A stretch of DNA of 64,000 nt, from positions 124,001 to 188,000 of the forward strand of contig NZ_JAALLN010000007.1 of NCBI RefSeq assembly GCF_011751075.1, in the 5' to 3' direction. Numbering within the stretch: position 1 is the stretch's first letter; every line of letters starts with the position of its first letter. Below are positions 1 through 8,857 of the stretch, piece by piece. Source of the DNA: Flavobacterium poyangense. Lineage in GTDB: Bacteria > Bacteroidota > Bacteroidia > Flavobacteriales > Flavobacteriaceae. The translations under genes and the position numbers were made by a program. The notes below the pieces were generated by a model. That model was not told where the DNA came from and did not search any database. It saw only the letters and a program-made list of their open reading frames with translations.

Positions 1-212
1 AGGAATTTGATATTCTCAGTGGTTTGATAATCAATTCCTGAACCGTTTAAAACAAAAGGAACAAGAGAAGCGTTCGGAGTCGTCACAATTGGTTTTTCGA
101 TAGGATCAATTGTTTCAGGTTTCGTACAATTGCAGCAAAATTTCAAGTACAAAAAAGTACCTAGAATAATGGTTATTGCAATGCCTAATAGGTAAAGTGC
201 TTTTTTAGACAT
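1..212 (-). CDS. OmpA-family-like membrane-anchored protein, N-terminal part only
   Basis: This is the first 70 codons of a minus-strand gene that runs off the left edge of the window. The reading frame opens at the ATG at 212 and stays open. The N terminus is MSKKALYLLG followed by a hydrophobic segment (about residues 5-23), then a Cys-rich FCCNC (about 25-29) and a Thr/Pro/Glu-rich linker. This pattern resembles the membrane-anchored OmpA-family proteins I remember from Flavobacterium, where a C-terminal OmpA domain binds peptidoglycan. That domain is outside the window, so the family call rests on N-terminal resemblance only. It could be another single-pass envelope protein. Confidence 0.5.
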   Translation of the reverse strand, partial: MSKKALYLLGIAITIILGTFLYLKFCCNCTKPETIDPIEKPIVTTPNASLVPFVLNGSGIDYQTTENIKF

Positions 213-565
213 AAGTATGAAGTTAAGGTTCAATCAAATTTAACCAAAAAAATAATACGTAATACATTAATAATCAGTTATTTTAATGTTTTTATTTTGA
301 TTATGAGGGAGTTATGAAATATCGACCGAAATAATGAGTTTATGTATTTTCAATTCCGATATTGAATTAAGTTGTTGCAAGGAATTGGTATTAATTATGA
401 TAAATATATAGAGCAGCAAAATTTCTCACGCAGATTTGCTTCGTCAGTTCGCTATTGCTCGGGTGGCAGATTGTGGAGATAGTTATATCTCTATGTGTCA
501 AAAAATAATTACATCCTACGAGTTAAATTAAGTAACTTGCATTGAAAATTAATTGAAACATTAAA
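213..565. other. intergenic region between divergent genes, little recognisable
   Basis: This gap separates the divergent OmpA-like gene and the CYTH gene. It is AT-rich. Around 427-465 lies a GC-richer stretch beginning CACGCAGATTTGC, which resembles the dispersed CACGCAGATT unit near 2123. Near 474-495 there is a short inverted repeat (GAGATA / TATCTC). I see no convincing TAnnTTTG promoter and no gene. Confidence 0.5.
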
Positions 566-1039
566 ATGATCGAAATCGAAAGAAAGTTTCTTGTAAAATC
601 AGATGATTTTAAAGAACAGGCTTTTACTCAAAATAAAATTGCTCAGGGATACTTAAGTTCAATTCCGGAGAGAACAGTTCGTGTTAGGATTAAAGGTCAA
701 AGAGGATTTATTACCATTAAAGGTATAGGTCATCAAGGCGGGATGTCTCGTTTTGAATGGGAAAATGAAATTCCGATTGAGGAAGCTGAGGAGTTACTCA
801 AACTATGTGAAAAAGGTAAAATTGAGAAAACCCGTTTTGAAATAAAAGCAGGTAATCATGTTTTTGAAGTGGATGAATTTTACGGAGACAATGAAGGATT
901 GGTAATGGCTGAAATCGAATTAAAGTCCGAAACTGATTCTTTTGAAAAACCGGACTGGCTAGGAGAGGAAGTAACTAACGATCCGAGGTATTACAATGCC
1001 TATTTGAGTAAAAATCCGTTTAAAAACTGGGAAAAGTAA
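566..1039 (+). CDS. CYTH domain (triphosphate tunnel metalloenzyme) protein
   Basis: A 157-residue protein that is essentially a single CYTH domain. The diagnostic ExExK motif (E3, E5, K7) stands at the extreme N terminus. Later come alternating charged strands such as VRVRIKG and FEVDEFYG, typical of the eight-stranded triphosphate tunnel fold. Family members hydrolyse inorganic triphosphate or thiamine triphosphate, or make cAMP, with Mg or Mn in the tunnel; short Bacteroidetes members are generally taken to be cytoplasmic tripolyphosphatases. The substrate cannot be told from sequence. The stop codon lies 7 bases before the YpdA-like gene, so the two are probably cotranscribed. Confidence 0.88.
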   Translation: MIEIERKFLVKSDDFKEQAFTQNKIAQGYLSSIPERTVRVRIKGQRGFITIKGIGHQGGMSRFEWENEIPIEEAEELLKLCEKGKIEKTRFEIKAGNHVFEVDEFYGDNEGLVMAEIELKSETDSFEKPDWLGEEVTNDPRYYNAYLSKNPFKNWEK

Positions 1040-1046
1040 TTGCTTT

Positions 1047-2015
1047 ATGACAGAACATTACGATTTGATTATTGTAGGAGGCGGTCCGATTGGTTTAGCC
1101 TGTGCTATTGAAGCCCAAAAGAAAAACTTACACTATTTAATCATCGAAAAAGGGGCAATTGTAAATAGTATCTTCAACTATCCCTTGTACATGACTTTTT
1201 TCTCTACCGCAGAAAGACTGGAGATTGGAGGGATTCCTTTTAATTGTTTAGCTCCAAAACCGGGTCGTCAGGAAGCTTTGGAATACTATCGAAATATCCA
1301 CCGGTATTTTAATTTTTCTATTCATCTATTTGAAAGAGTTACCGAAATAGTAAAAGAAGAGAATGAATTGTTTAAAATCAGTACAGACAAGAGAATATAT
1401 CAATCGAAAAATGTCATTATTGCAACCGGTTTTTATGATCTTCCAATAAAGATGAATGTAAAAGGAGAGGAGTTGTCCAAAGTACGTCATTATTACAAAG
1501 AAGCACATGAATATGCTTTCAGAAATATTCTTGTTGTCGGCGCTAATAACTCTTCTGTAGATGCGGCATTGGAATGTTGGCGAAAAGGAGCTAATGTGAC
1601 GATGGTAATCCGTAAAAACGAAATCAATAATCGGGTAAAATATTGGGTTAAACCGGATATCGAAAACCGCATTAGTGAGGGAAGTATCAAAGCTTATTTT
1701 GAATCGAATATTATCGATATTCAGGAGGATATAGTCAAAATTGAAACACCAAACGGAACAGTAACCATTGAGAATGATTTTGTTTTAGCCTTAACGGGTT
1801 ATAAACCGGATTTGAGTTTTCTGGAAAAAGCTGGAATTCAATTGTCAGACGATGAGCTAAGAACTCCAACGTATAATCCCGAAACCATGGAAACCAATGT
1901 AAAAGGTCTATTCCTTGCCGGAGTGGTCTGTGGAGGAATGCACACTCACAAATGGTTCATTGAGAACTCACGCATTCATGCCAGCATGATTGTGGATTAT
2001 ATTACTACGGAGTAA
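1047..2015 (+). CDS. ypdA: YpdA-family FAD/NAD(P)-binding oxidoreductase (putative bacillithiol disulfide reductase)
   Basis: A 322-residue flavoprotein. The N-terminal dinucleotide-binding motif VGGGPIG (residues 10-16) binds FAD, and a second Rossmann segment (ILVVGANNSS, about 160-169) is placed for NAD(P)H. The sequence then follows the YpdA family, for example NYPLYMTFFS near residue 45, and length matches the family (about 325). YpdA (Bdr) reduces bacillithiol disulfide in Firmicutes, and many Bacteroidetes also make bacillithiol. The Cys that follows the GGGP motif in Staphylococcus YpdA is Ile15 here, although Cys19 lies four residues on. It is probably cotranscribed with the CYTH gene upstream. 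Confidence 0.87.
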   Translation: MTEHYDLIIVGGGPIGLACAIEAQKKNLHYLIIEKGAIVNSIFNYPLYMTFFSTAERLEIGGIPFNCLAPKPGRQEALEYYRNIHRYFNFSIHLFERVTEIVKEENELFKISTDKRIYQSKNVIIATGFYDLPIKMNVKGEELSKVRHYYKEAHEYAFRNILVVGANNSSVDAALECWRKGANVTMVIRKNEINNRVKYWVKPDIENRISEGSIKAYFESNIIDIQEDIVKIETPNGTVTIENDFVLALTGYKPDLSFLEKAGIQLSDDELRTPTYNPETMETNVKGLFLAGVVCGGMHTHKWFIENSRIHASMIVDYITTE

Positions 2016-2438
2016 AGTAAGGTTAACACAAATTTCACGAATTTTCACAAATCAGCTTATTTTAAACGCAAGATTCGCAAAGTTTTTGCAAAGTTGCGAA
2101 GTTGCAAAAAATTCGTTTTATGCACGCAGATTTAGCAGATATTTTTTAGTAGCTCGATAAAGCAATCTGCTAAATCTGCGTGAAAAAAAGTCTACACAAA
2201 CATAGGAGTCCGTAAAGCTTTACCTAAAAAAACATATTTTATATTTGCGAACCTTGCGTAAATCTTTGCGCCCTTTGCGGTTAAAAAAGAAAAGGTCACC
2301 AAGGTTTTTAGAAAATTCATAGCAAAAATTACCACAGACTAAAAGATTAATCCATTAAATCCTTTTAATCTGTGGCAAAATCAAGTATTACAAGTAAAAA
2401 AATTAGTGAAAATTAGTGAAATTCGCGGCAAAAAAACA
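2016..2438. repeat. mosaic of dispersed palindromic repeat units
   Basis: This gap between convergent ypdA and selO holds no gene but at least four repeat modules. A perfect 18-base inverted repeat has arms at 2123-2140 and 2165-2182 (arm begins CACGCAGATTTAGCAGAT). A GCG-rich unit (CTTTGCGCCCTTTGCGG) lies at about 2265-2281. A hairpin of the CCACAGATT family spans 2332-2375 with one mismatch and one gap. A tail at about 2400-2432 has two GTGAAAATTA-like steps ending GCGGCAAAA. Related pieces recur near 4028, 17781, 26345 and 49230. The hairpins may also end transcription from both sides. Confidence 0.7.
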
Positions 2439-4007
2439 TTAAGAACTACAAGATAGCATAGAGCACCCAACTTTAGAACGCGCCCAATCCGGTCTTTTTG
2501 CAAACCATTTTTCCATTTCCGGTTGTTCGTCGTATGGCGTTTGAAGTAAGGAATACAATTCATCAACCAAAGAATAATCCCCCTGATCTGCAGCATCAAT
2601 ACACAATTGAGCCATATAATTTCGTAAGACATACTTCGGATTGACACGATTCATTTTTGCTGCTCGATCCTCATCCGAAAGCGTTTCTTCACTTAATCTT
2701 TTTAGATACAACGCAAACCAGGTTGTCCAATTTTCTAATACATTATTGGTAATTTCTTCCGGAACATAAAAGGCATCCTGAATTTTTGTAATTGCATTTT
2801 CAACAGTATCGTCTTTTTTTATACGACTTAAATTTCTAAAAAAGAGCGTCATATCAGTTTCAGACAATTGCAAATTAGCTTCTAAATTTGTAATTAATCC
2901 ACTGTTAGTTTCAGTTAAAGTAAATAGCCCTATTTTGCTTAAAAACATGTTTTTATAATCAGAATCAAAATCGTTAATAAATGATTCTAAAATATCTTCT
3001 AAAGGTTTTGCTTCATTGATAAGCGGATAAAGCGCATTGGCCAATTGATACAAATTCCACTGGGCAATTTGCGGTTGGTTTCCAAAACGATATCTTCTGT
3101 ATTGACTGTCTGTTGTATTGGGTGTCCAGTTTGGATCATAGTTTTCTAACCAACCATATGGGCCATAATCAATAGTAATTCCGTGAATAGACATATTATC
3201 CGTATTCATTACTCCGTGAACAAAACCGACTCTTTGCCAATGTAAAATCATTTCACGGGTGGTGTCAGCTACTTTTTTAAAGAATTGTAAATACTGTTCT
3301 TTAGGCTCTCCGTTAATTTCAGGAAAGTAATGTTTGATGGTGTAATCTGTAAATTGTTTTAAATTTTTCAGCTCGTTTCTTGAAGTTAACATTTCAAAAC
3401 TTCCAAAACGAATGAAGGAAGGAGCTACACGACAAACAATAGCACCTTTTTCGAATGCCGGATTTCCGTTGTATAAAATGTCGCGCAAAACTTCATCACC
3501 GGAAAGCATTAAAGAAAGCGATCGGGTAGTGGGTACACCTAAATGATGCATAGCCTCGGCACATAAATATTCTCTGATAGAAGAACGTAAGACTGCCAGA
3601 CCATCAGCAGTTCTGGAGTAAGGCGTTTTTCCTGCTCCTTTTAGCTGAAGCGTAAAAAAAGCGTTGTTATGTTCTACTTCGGTTAAGTTTATGGCTCGAC
3701 CGTCACCCAATTGGCCTGCCCAGTTCCCAAATTGATGCCCTGCGTAACACATGGCATAAGGACGGGTTTTAGGAAGGATCTCCTTTCCTGAAAAAACGTT
3801 TAAAAAAGATTCAGATTGTATCTTATTCTTAGCAATCCCTACCAATTCAGCTACAGATTCTGAAGCATGAATTAATGTTGGATGAGAGGGCTTTGTTGGA
3901 TTTACATATGAAAAAAGCGCATTAGAAACCTGACGAACTTCATTGGTTTCGTTAGGATCTGCGGGTAATTCTGCTGTAAATCTGTTGTTTATTTTTAAAT
4001 TTTTCAT
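2439..4007 (-). CDS. selO: protein adenylyltransferase SelO (YdiU/UPF0061 family)
   Basis: A 522-residue pseudokinase-fold enzyme. The family signature GAGKTPYSRTADG lies at 124-136, with K127 in the nucleotide-binding position, followed by SSIREYLCAEAMHHLG (142-157). The metal-binding and catalytic region is NTDNMSIHG (268-276) with D280-Y-G. SelO transfers AMP from ATP to Ser, Thr or Tyr of proteins and is tied to redox stress. The C terminus ends S-C-S-S; the Cys third from the end sits where vertebrate SelO has selenocysteine. Length fits the family. The next gene on this strand is MsrA, another redox-stress enzyme, but about 125 bases with a repeat remnant separate them. Confidence 0.93.
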   Translation of the reverse strand: MKNLKINNRFTAELPADPNETNEVRQVSNALFSYVNPTKPSHPTLIHASESVAELVGIAKNKIQSESFLNVFSGKEILPKTRPYAMCYAGHQFGNWAGQLGDGRAINLTEVEHNNAFFTLQLKGAGKTPYSRTADGLAVLRSSIREYLCAEAMHHLGVPTTRSLSLMLSGDEVLRDILYNGNPAFEKGAIVCRVAPSFIRFGSFEMLTSRNELKNLKQFTDYTIKHYFPEINGEPKEQYLQFFKKVADTTREMILHWQRVGFVHGVMNTDNMSIHGITIDYGPYGWLENYDPNWTPNTTDSQYRRYRFGNQPQIAQWNLYQLANALYPLINEAKPLEDILESFINDFDSDYKNMFLSKIGLFTLTETNSGLITNLEANLQLSETDMTLFFRNLSRIKKDDTVENAITKIQDAFYVPEEITNNVLENWTTWFALYLKRLSEETLSDEDRAAKMNRVNPKYVLRNYMAQLCIDAADQGDYSLVDELYSLLQTPYDEQPEMEKWFAKRPDWARSKVGCSMLSCSS

Positions 4008-4019
4008 TCTGGTGTTATC

Positions 4020-4125
4020 TATTTTTTACCACAGATTAAAGTGATTAGAGGGATTTTTTTTTATTCTATCGGAATTCTTTATAGATCGAATATAAATTCA
4101 TTAAAATCGCTTCAATTTGCGGCAA
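4020..4125. repeat. diverged dispersed repeat (ACCACAGATTAAAG ... TTTGCGGCAAAAAG)
   Basis: The gap between msrA and selO starts with TACCACAGATTAAAG and ends with CAATTTGCGGCAAAAAG. These are the two end motifs seen in the repeat modules at 2332-2432, 17781-17880 and 26345-26445. The middle is AT-rich and no longer forms a clean hairpin. I read it as a decayed member of the same family. Confidence 0.5.
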
Positions 4126-4133
4126 AAAGGGTA

Positions 4134-4667
4134 TTAATCGACTAATTTGTCAGCGTATATTTTTCTTAATTTTCGAACTTTCGGATCAATCACTACCTGG
4201 CAATAACCCGCTTCCTGATTGTTGTTATAGTAATTCTGATGGTAATCTTCGGCCTCATAAAACACTTCAAAAGGCTTTAGTTGTGTTACAATCGGATCAG
4301 CATATACAGGTTTAACTTCTTCAAAAACCTGTTCTGCGATTTCTTTTTGGGTCTCATCATGATATAAAATGATCGAACGATATTGTGTTCCGCTATCGCC
4401 TCCCTGACGGTTTAGTGTCGTGGGATCGTGACTGGTCATAAATATTGTTATTAAGTCATGGTATGAAATTATGTCAGGATTAAAGGTGACCTGTATCACT
4501 TCGGCATGTCCTGTTCTTCCGGTACAAACTTCGCGGTAGGGCGGATTTTTAATAAAACCATCTGAATATCCTGATTTCAAGGTCTCGATTCCCTTCAAAC
4601 GTTGAATTACAGCCTCAATACACCAAAAACATCCACCTCCAAAAGTTGCCACTGATAAATTTTCCAT
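4134..4667 (-). CDS. msrA: peptide-methionine (S)-S-oxide reductase MsrA
   Basis: A 177-residue MsrA. The catalytic motif GCFWC lies at residues 12-16, with nucleophile Cys13. The recycling cysteine is in GYCQVV near residue 156. Other family blocks are present, such as HAEVIQVTF and YRSIILYHD. The enzyme reduces the S epimer of methionine sulfoxide in proteins using thioredoxin. There is no signal peptide, so it should be cytoplasmic. No MsrB domain is fused. The TAA stop is at 4134-4136; I see no clear promoter upstream. Confidence 0.96.
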   Translation of the reverse strand: MENLSVATFGGGCFWCIEAVIQRLKGIETLKSGYSDGFIKNPPYREVCTGRTGHAEVIQVTFNPDIISYHDLITIFMTSHDPTTLNRQGGDSGTQYRSIILYHDETQKEIAEQVFEEVKPVYADPIVTQLKPFEVFYEAEDYHQNYYNNNQEAGYCQVVIDPKVRKLRKIYADKLVD

Positions 4668-4820
4668 AAAATAGTATAGTTTAAGTTCTTATTGCCCTAT
4701 TAATCCGATAGAATATTATGATAATTTTTTATAAAAAAGACTATTTAGTTAAAGATACTAAAAGGTTATCTAATGAATGAAGTTTATAATTGATAAATTC
4801 TCAGTTCTATAAAAAAGCAA

Positions 4821-4828
4821 TATATTTG
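4821..4828 (+). promoter_or_regulatory. Bacteroidetes -7 box TATATTTG
   Basis: TATATTTG matches TAnnTTTG exactly and lies 22 bases upstream of the ATG at 4850. It falls inside the longest open frame, which begins with TTG at 4790, and so argues that translation starts at 4850. No good -33 TTTG is visible. Confidence 0.55.
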
Positions 4829-4849
4829 CAATCAAATACAGGCACAGTA

Positions 4850-6337
4850 ATGAATAGCAAAAATAGTACCATCAGTTTAGAGACATATTTTCAGGATTTT
4901 AGAAAGCATATTGTTGGTGTTGACCAGGAATTTACTTCTCCATACGGCAAAAAACAAATCATTTATACCGATTGGACAGCCAGCGGTAGACTCTATCGTC
5001 CAATAGAAGAGAAACTTTTGAATGAATTTGGCCCTTTTGTTGCCAATACGCATACCGAAACAACAGTGTCAGGTACTGCCATGACAAAAGCGTACCATCA
5101 TGCCAGAAATATCATAAAACGTCATACAAATGCCAATCAGGACGATGTTCTGATTACAGACGGGACTGGAATGACAGGTGTTGTTAATAAATTTCAACGT
5201 ATTTTAGGTTTAAAAATCCCTGAAAATTTAAAAGATTGTACCGTTATTCCTGCCGAGAAAAGACCGATTGTTTTTATATCTCATATGGAGCATCATTCTA
5301 ACCAAACCTCTTGGTTAGAGACGATTGCCGATGTAGAAATTATTCCATCTTGCGAGAAGGGACTTTTTTGTCTGGATAATTTAGAGCAATTACTCGAGAA
5401 ATATAAGGATAGAACTATAAAAATAGCTTCGATAACGTCATGTTCTAATGTTACAGGTTTAAAAACACCATTTCATGAAGCAGCAAAATTGATGCACCAG
5501 CACAATGGAGTTTGTTTTGTAGATTTTGCCTGTTCAGGACCTTATGTAGAGATTGACATGCATCCAAAAGATCCGGAATCTTACTTAGATGCCATTTTCT
5601 TTTCGCCGCATAAATTTTTAGGAGGACCCGGAACATCAGGTGTTTTGATTTTTAATAAAAAGCTATACAATAATATGATTCCGGATTGCCCGGGAGGAGG
5701 AACCGTAAGTTGGACAAACCCTTGGGGAGAACATAAATATATCGATAATATTGAAGATCGTGAAGATGGAGGAACTCCGGGCTTTCTGCAAGTAATCAAA
5801 ACGGCTTTAGCTATTGAGCTCAAAGAAGAAATGGGAATCGAGAACATTTTGCAACGCGAACATGAAATTGTTGACTTCGTGTTTAATGAACTGGATGCTG
5901 TTTCAAATATAAAAATATTAGCAGGACAACATAAAAACCGCTTAGGTGTTGTTTCTTTTTTTGTTGAAGATCTTCATTTTAACCTTGGAGTGAAATTATT
6001 GAATGACAGATTCGGAATTCAAACCAGAGGAGGATGCAGTTGCGCCGGTACCTACGGACACTTTTTATTGCACGTAGATCAGGAGACTTCTAATAAACTA
6101 GTCAATGAAATTACCATTGGTGATTTAATCAAAAAACCGGGATGGATCAGAATGTCTATTCACCCAACTACAACTGATGAAGAGATTGCTTTTGTTTGTA
6201 AAAGCATTAAAGAAATGGCAGAAAATCACAAAACATGGGCTCTAGACTATTCTTATAATAAAAATACGAATGAATTTATTCATAAAGACGCCACTTCTTT
6301 TGAAGACGAATTAGTTGCAGGATGGTTTAAATCGTAA
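4850..6337 (+). CDS. class V aminotransferase-fold PLP enzyme (cysteine-desulfurase-like)
   Basis: A 495-residue PLP enzyme of fold type I, class V. The cofactor lysine is in FFSPHKFLGGPG, preceded by VDFACSGPY, which contains the Asp that contacts the pyridine nitrogen. A Cys pair in RGGCSCAGTYGH lies where cysteine desulfurases carry their active Cys loop. The protein is longer than SufS or CsdA (about 405). No Suf genes are adjacent, so desulfurase, selenocysteine-lyase or another class V role all remain possible. I chose ATG 4850 over the upstream TTG 4790 because a TATATTTG promoter box lies between them. A strong terminator follows. Confidence 0.8.
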   Translation: MNSKNSTISLETYFQDFRKHIVGVDQEFTSPYGKKQIIYTDWTASGRLYRPIEEKLLNEFGPFVANTHTETTVSGTAMTKAYHHARNIIKRHTNANQDDVLITDGTGMTGVVNKFQRILGLKIPENLKDCTVIPAEKRPIVFISHMEHHSNQTSWLETIADVEIIPSCEKGLFCLDNLEQLLEKYKDRTIKIASITSCSNVTGLKTPFHEAAKLMHQHNGVCFVDFACSGPYVEIDMHPKDPESYLDAIFFSPHKFLGGPGTSGVLIFNKKLYNNMIPDCPGGGTVSWTNPWGEHKYIDNIEDREDGGTPGFLQVIKTALAIELKEEMGIENILQREHEIVDFVFNELDAVSNIKILAGQHKNRLGVVSFFVEDLHFNLGVKLLNDRFGIQTRGGCSCAGTYGHFLLHVDQETSNKLVNEITIGDLIKKPGWIRMSIHPTTTDEEIAFVCKSIKEMAENHKTWALDYSYNKNTNEFIHKDATSFEDELVAGWFKS

Positions 6338-6371
6338 TATAAATTATAAAAAATATTTTAAAATAAAAATT

Positions 6372-6404
6372 AAACCTGTCGGGTTTTTGAAACCCGACAG
6401 GTTT
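6372..6404. terminator. bidirectional intrinsic terminator
   Basis: Perfect 15-base inverted repeat: AAACCTGTCGGGTTT at 6372-6386 and its complement at 6390-6404, with a 3-base loop and T/A-rich flanks. It lies between the convergent aminotransferase and APC genes and can serve both. Confidence 0.88.
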
Positions 6405-6445
6405 GTTATTTAAATTTTATCTAAAATTTTATTTAATTTTTTTTT

Positions 6446-8188
6446 CTACATTATTAAACGAACTCCACCTAAGTCGGAGACACGATAAGAGAATTTATTT
6501 CCCGGAGAACCTATAAACATGAAGTTCTTTGGGATTTTCCATTTCTGAGACAGCTCGTCTATAAGTTCAGGACCAAAAACACCTTCTATTTCCAGGTATT
6601 CAATATCAATTTCATCATAGGCACGATCCAATACCTCGAGGTCTTTTCTTAAAGCCTCATTACCGGACGCTCCATTTGTAATATGAACAATTTTAAGTTT
6701 TTTGGTTGTTTCATTTCCTTCCACATATTGTAGTACGCGGTTCAGAATAGCAACGTCATCGCCTTTGGTAAAAAAAACAAATTCCTGCGAGTTGATTTTT
6801 AAACTCATTTTATGCAGATAACGGTTGCTTATGATGACCATTTTTCTTAATGGTTGATAGAAGTACTCTAAACCTTCAATTAGAACCCTAATCAGGAAGA
6901 TACGATTAAGCATGATCCCAATAAACAGTAAGGAGGGAACCATGTATTTTAAGAAAGTATAGAACGAATTGATGTTTAATTGCATATTGCCAACAAATGC
7001 GGCAATAATACTGGAAACTGCAATTACTACTACAATTCCGCGTGCACGTTCGGGCCTTGGCAGTTTTCTTCGTTTAAATTTTAGCAGTAAATTTCCAATT
7101 CCAAATAGCGCCATAACTGCCAGAAAGGAAAAGGTATAAACACCGGCCAATGACTCTAAATGCCCGTTTGTCACAAATAAAACAGACAGGCAGAGAATTA
7201 AAAAACTAATTACGATTCGGTAATGGGAACCCCTTTTGTTTTGTTTAAGGAAATAATTCGGAAGAATACGGTCTAAAGTCATTCGATTTAATAAGCCTGA
7301 AGCCCCAACAAAAGAGGTTAGAACAGCGCCACATAAAACCAATACAGCATCAATTGAGATCAGCCAGGCAAGCCATGAACCTCCGGTTGTTTGTCCCAAA
7401 TAGGTCAGAAGCGATTCTTTGTTAGAGCCAACTTCTGCCAGCGGAATGATGCTTATTAATAAAAGTGCAATTACAGGATTAAAGAAACTTACAATGGCCC
7501 ACATATTTCTTAAGGTCTTAGGAAAAATGCCGGATTGCTGCTCTTCCACAAAATTAGCAGAACTTTCAAAACCCGAAATCCCTAACATTGCCGCCGAAAA
7601 GCCCAGAAAAAGGGCGGTTTTTATGTTTCCGTGCGCTATAGGTGTTTGCCAATTGAGATGGAAGGTTTCTAAACCATTATTGAGAATAAACCACAACGAT
7701 GCCAGAACCAGTAAACTTAAAGTAACCAGATGTGTTATAAATATGATTACAGCTACAAAGGCAGATTCTCCGATTCCCAATATCGCAAGCCCTGTAAATA
7801 GAACCAAAACAATAATGGTTGCACTAATAGTATTGACATTGTCAAATATTCCGTGCAAATAATGCATTCCTTCTGATGCCGAGATAACAGCGGTTGCCAT
7901 GTACGACAAAACAGTCAATGTAGCAGCCAGAGAGGCTAATCGTTTAGTTGATGTGTTTAATAAGACATTATAAGCACCTCCGTTTAAAGGAATCGCACCT
8001 ACAACTTCACCATAAATCCGTCTGAAAAGAAATAAAACAACCGCTACAATTAATAACGAAATCCACGCAAACTGTCCCGCATACAAGATGGTTAATGCCG
8101 ATACGTATAAACAGGAAGAGCTAATGTCATTTCCGCAAATGGCTGTTGCTTGTAATTGATTTAATTTCTTGTGTACAGTTTCTTTCAT
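6446..8188 (-). CDS. APC-superfamily amino acid permease with C-terminal soluble domain
   Basis: A 580-residue inner-membrane transporter. About residues 25-440 hold around a dozen hydrophobic segments, with the amino-acid-polyamine-organocation signature early on (ICGNDISSSCLYVSA in TM1, GEVVGAIPLNGGAYN in the loop to TM2 and TM3). A hydrophilic C-terminal domain of about 130 residues follows. It ends in alternating strand-like segments (VAILNRVLQYVEG, LKIVHITNG), which suggests a regulatory or nucleotide-binding cytoplasmic domain. The substrate is not predictable. It is a single gene between the terminator and the SnoaL-like gene. Confidence 0.87.
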   Translation of the reverse strand: MKETVHKKLNQLQATAICGNDISSSCLYVSALTILYAGQFAWISLLIVAVVLFLFRRIYGEVVGAIPLNGGAYNVLLNTSTKRLASLAATLTVLSYMATAVISASEGMHYLHGIFDNVNTISATIIVLVLFTGLAILGIGESAFVAVIIFITHLVTLSLLVLASLWFILNNGLETFHLNWQTPIAHGNIKTALFLGFSAAMLGISGFESSANFVEEQQSGIFPKTLRNMWAIVSFFNPVIALLLISIIPLAEVGSNKESLLTYLGQTTGGSWLAWLISIDAVLVLCGAVLTSFVGASGLLNRMTLDRILPNYFLKQNKRGSHYRIVISFLILCLSVLFVTNGHLESLAGVYTFSFLAVMALFGIGNLLLKFKRRKLPRPERARGIVVVIAVSSIIAAFVGNMQLNINSFYTFLKYMVPSLLFIGIMLNRIFLIRVLIEGLEYFYQPLRKMVIISNRYLHKMSLKINSQEFVFFTKGDDVAILNRVLQYVEGNETTKKLKIVHITNGASGNEALRKDLEVLDRAYDEIDIEYLEIEGVFGPELIDELSQKWKIPKNFMFIGSPGNKFSYRVSDLGGVRLIM

Positions 8189-8333
8189 AATTACTAATTA
8201 AGATTAAAAACACAATTAACTTGATATCAAGTCGCAACAAGAAATAAAAACTTTAAAAAAAGAGAGGTATATTAAATGAAGTTCAAAATAATTTTTAGCT
8301 ATTGTGAATTTTGAAACCCACAATTTAATTAAT

Positions 8334-8804
8334 TTATTTGGATTCCTGAAACTTTTTGAGAGATAACAAGGCCTGTTTTTTTATTTTGTCCTGAAAAAAA
8401 CCGGTCCAACCCAATAAAACACCCACAATACCAAAGGCCTGTTTAGACCATTTCCAAACATCAAAATTGTCAGTGTGTTTGATGATTAAACCATCCTGAA
8501 AAATAAATTCAGCGGCTATTTTATTCACTACGGTTCTATTTGTTTTGCTAAAATTATAAGTAGCAATCCAATTGGCAGAACCGGAGAATTCATCTGTTTT
8601 TATATTTGAAAACTCAATTTTAATATTCCCTTTGCTTCTTGAAAGCAACATTTCCCACATTTTAGAAACTTGTTCTTCTTTTAGCAAACCAAAGGCAGGG
8701 TCAATGAAATGTACTTTTGGATGATAACATTCACTCATTGTCTTATAGTCAGCATTTCCGAAAGCAGTATAGAACTTAATAATTAAGTTTTCGTTTGAAT
8801 TCAT
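8334..8804 (-). CDS. SnoaL/NTF2-like fold protein
   Basis: A 156-residue protein with the NTF2-like pattern: an N-terminal helix pair (NLIIKFYTAFGNADYKTM), a Cys/His/Pro turn (CYHPKVHFIDP), and a sheet with WIATYNFSKTNRTVVN and FIFQDGLIIKHTDNFDVWKW. This cone-shaped fold is used by polyketide cyclases, isomerases and many small binding proteins, so the reaction cannot be named. The last 30 residues are a hydrophobic stretch plus a Lys-rich tail that could lie on the membrane. There is no signal peptide. It sits in a same-strand run of small genes with gaps of 6-53 bases. Confidence 0.8.
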   Translation of the reverse strand: MNSNENLIIKFYTAFGNADYKTMSECYHPKVHFIDPAFGLLKEEQVSKMWEMLLSRSKGNIKIEFSNIKTDEFSGSANWIATYNFSKTNRTVVNKIAAEFIFQDGLIIKHTDNFDVWKWSKQAFGIVGVLLGWTGFFQDKIKKQALLSLKKFQESK

Positions 8805-8857
8805 TTTTTTTAATACAATTAGTTCATAAATATAAGACTTATTTTACTAAATCCTAT

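Noticed and set aside
2381..2647. 88-codon minus-strand frame at the 3' end of selO
   Set aside because: It overlaps the selO C terminus in another frame and has no family features.
4790..4849. Longer N terminus of the class V aminotransferase from TTG 4790
   Set aside because: A TATATTTG promoter box lies within it and ATG 4850 starts shortly after.
7419..7862. 147-codon plus-strand frame inside the APC transporter gene
   Set aside because: It is antisense to a well-supported transporter and has no family features.
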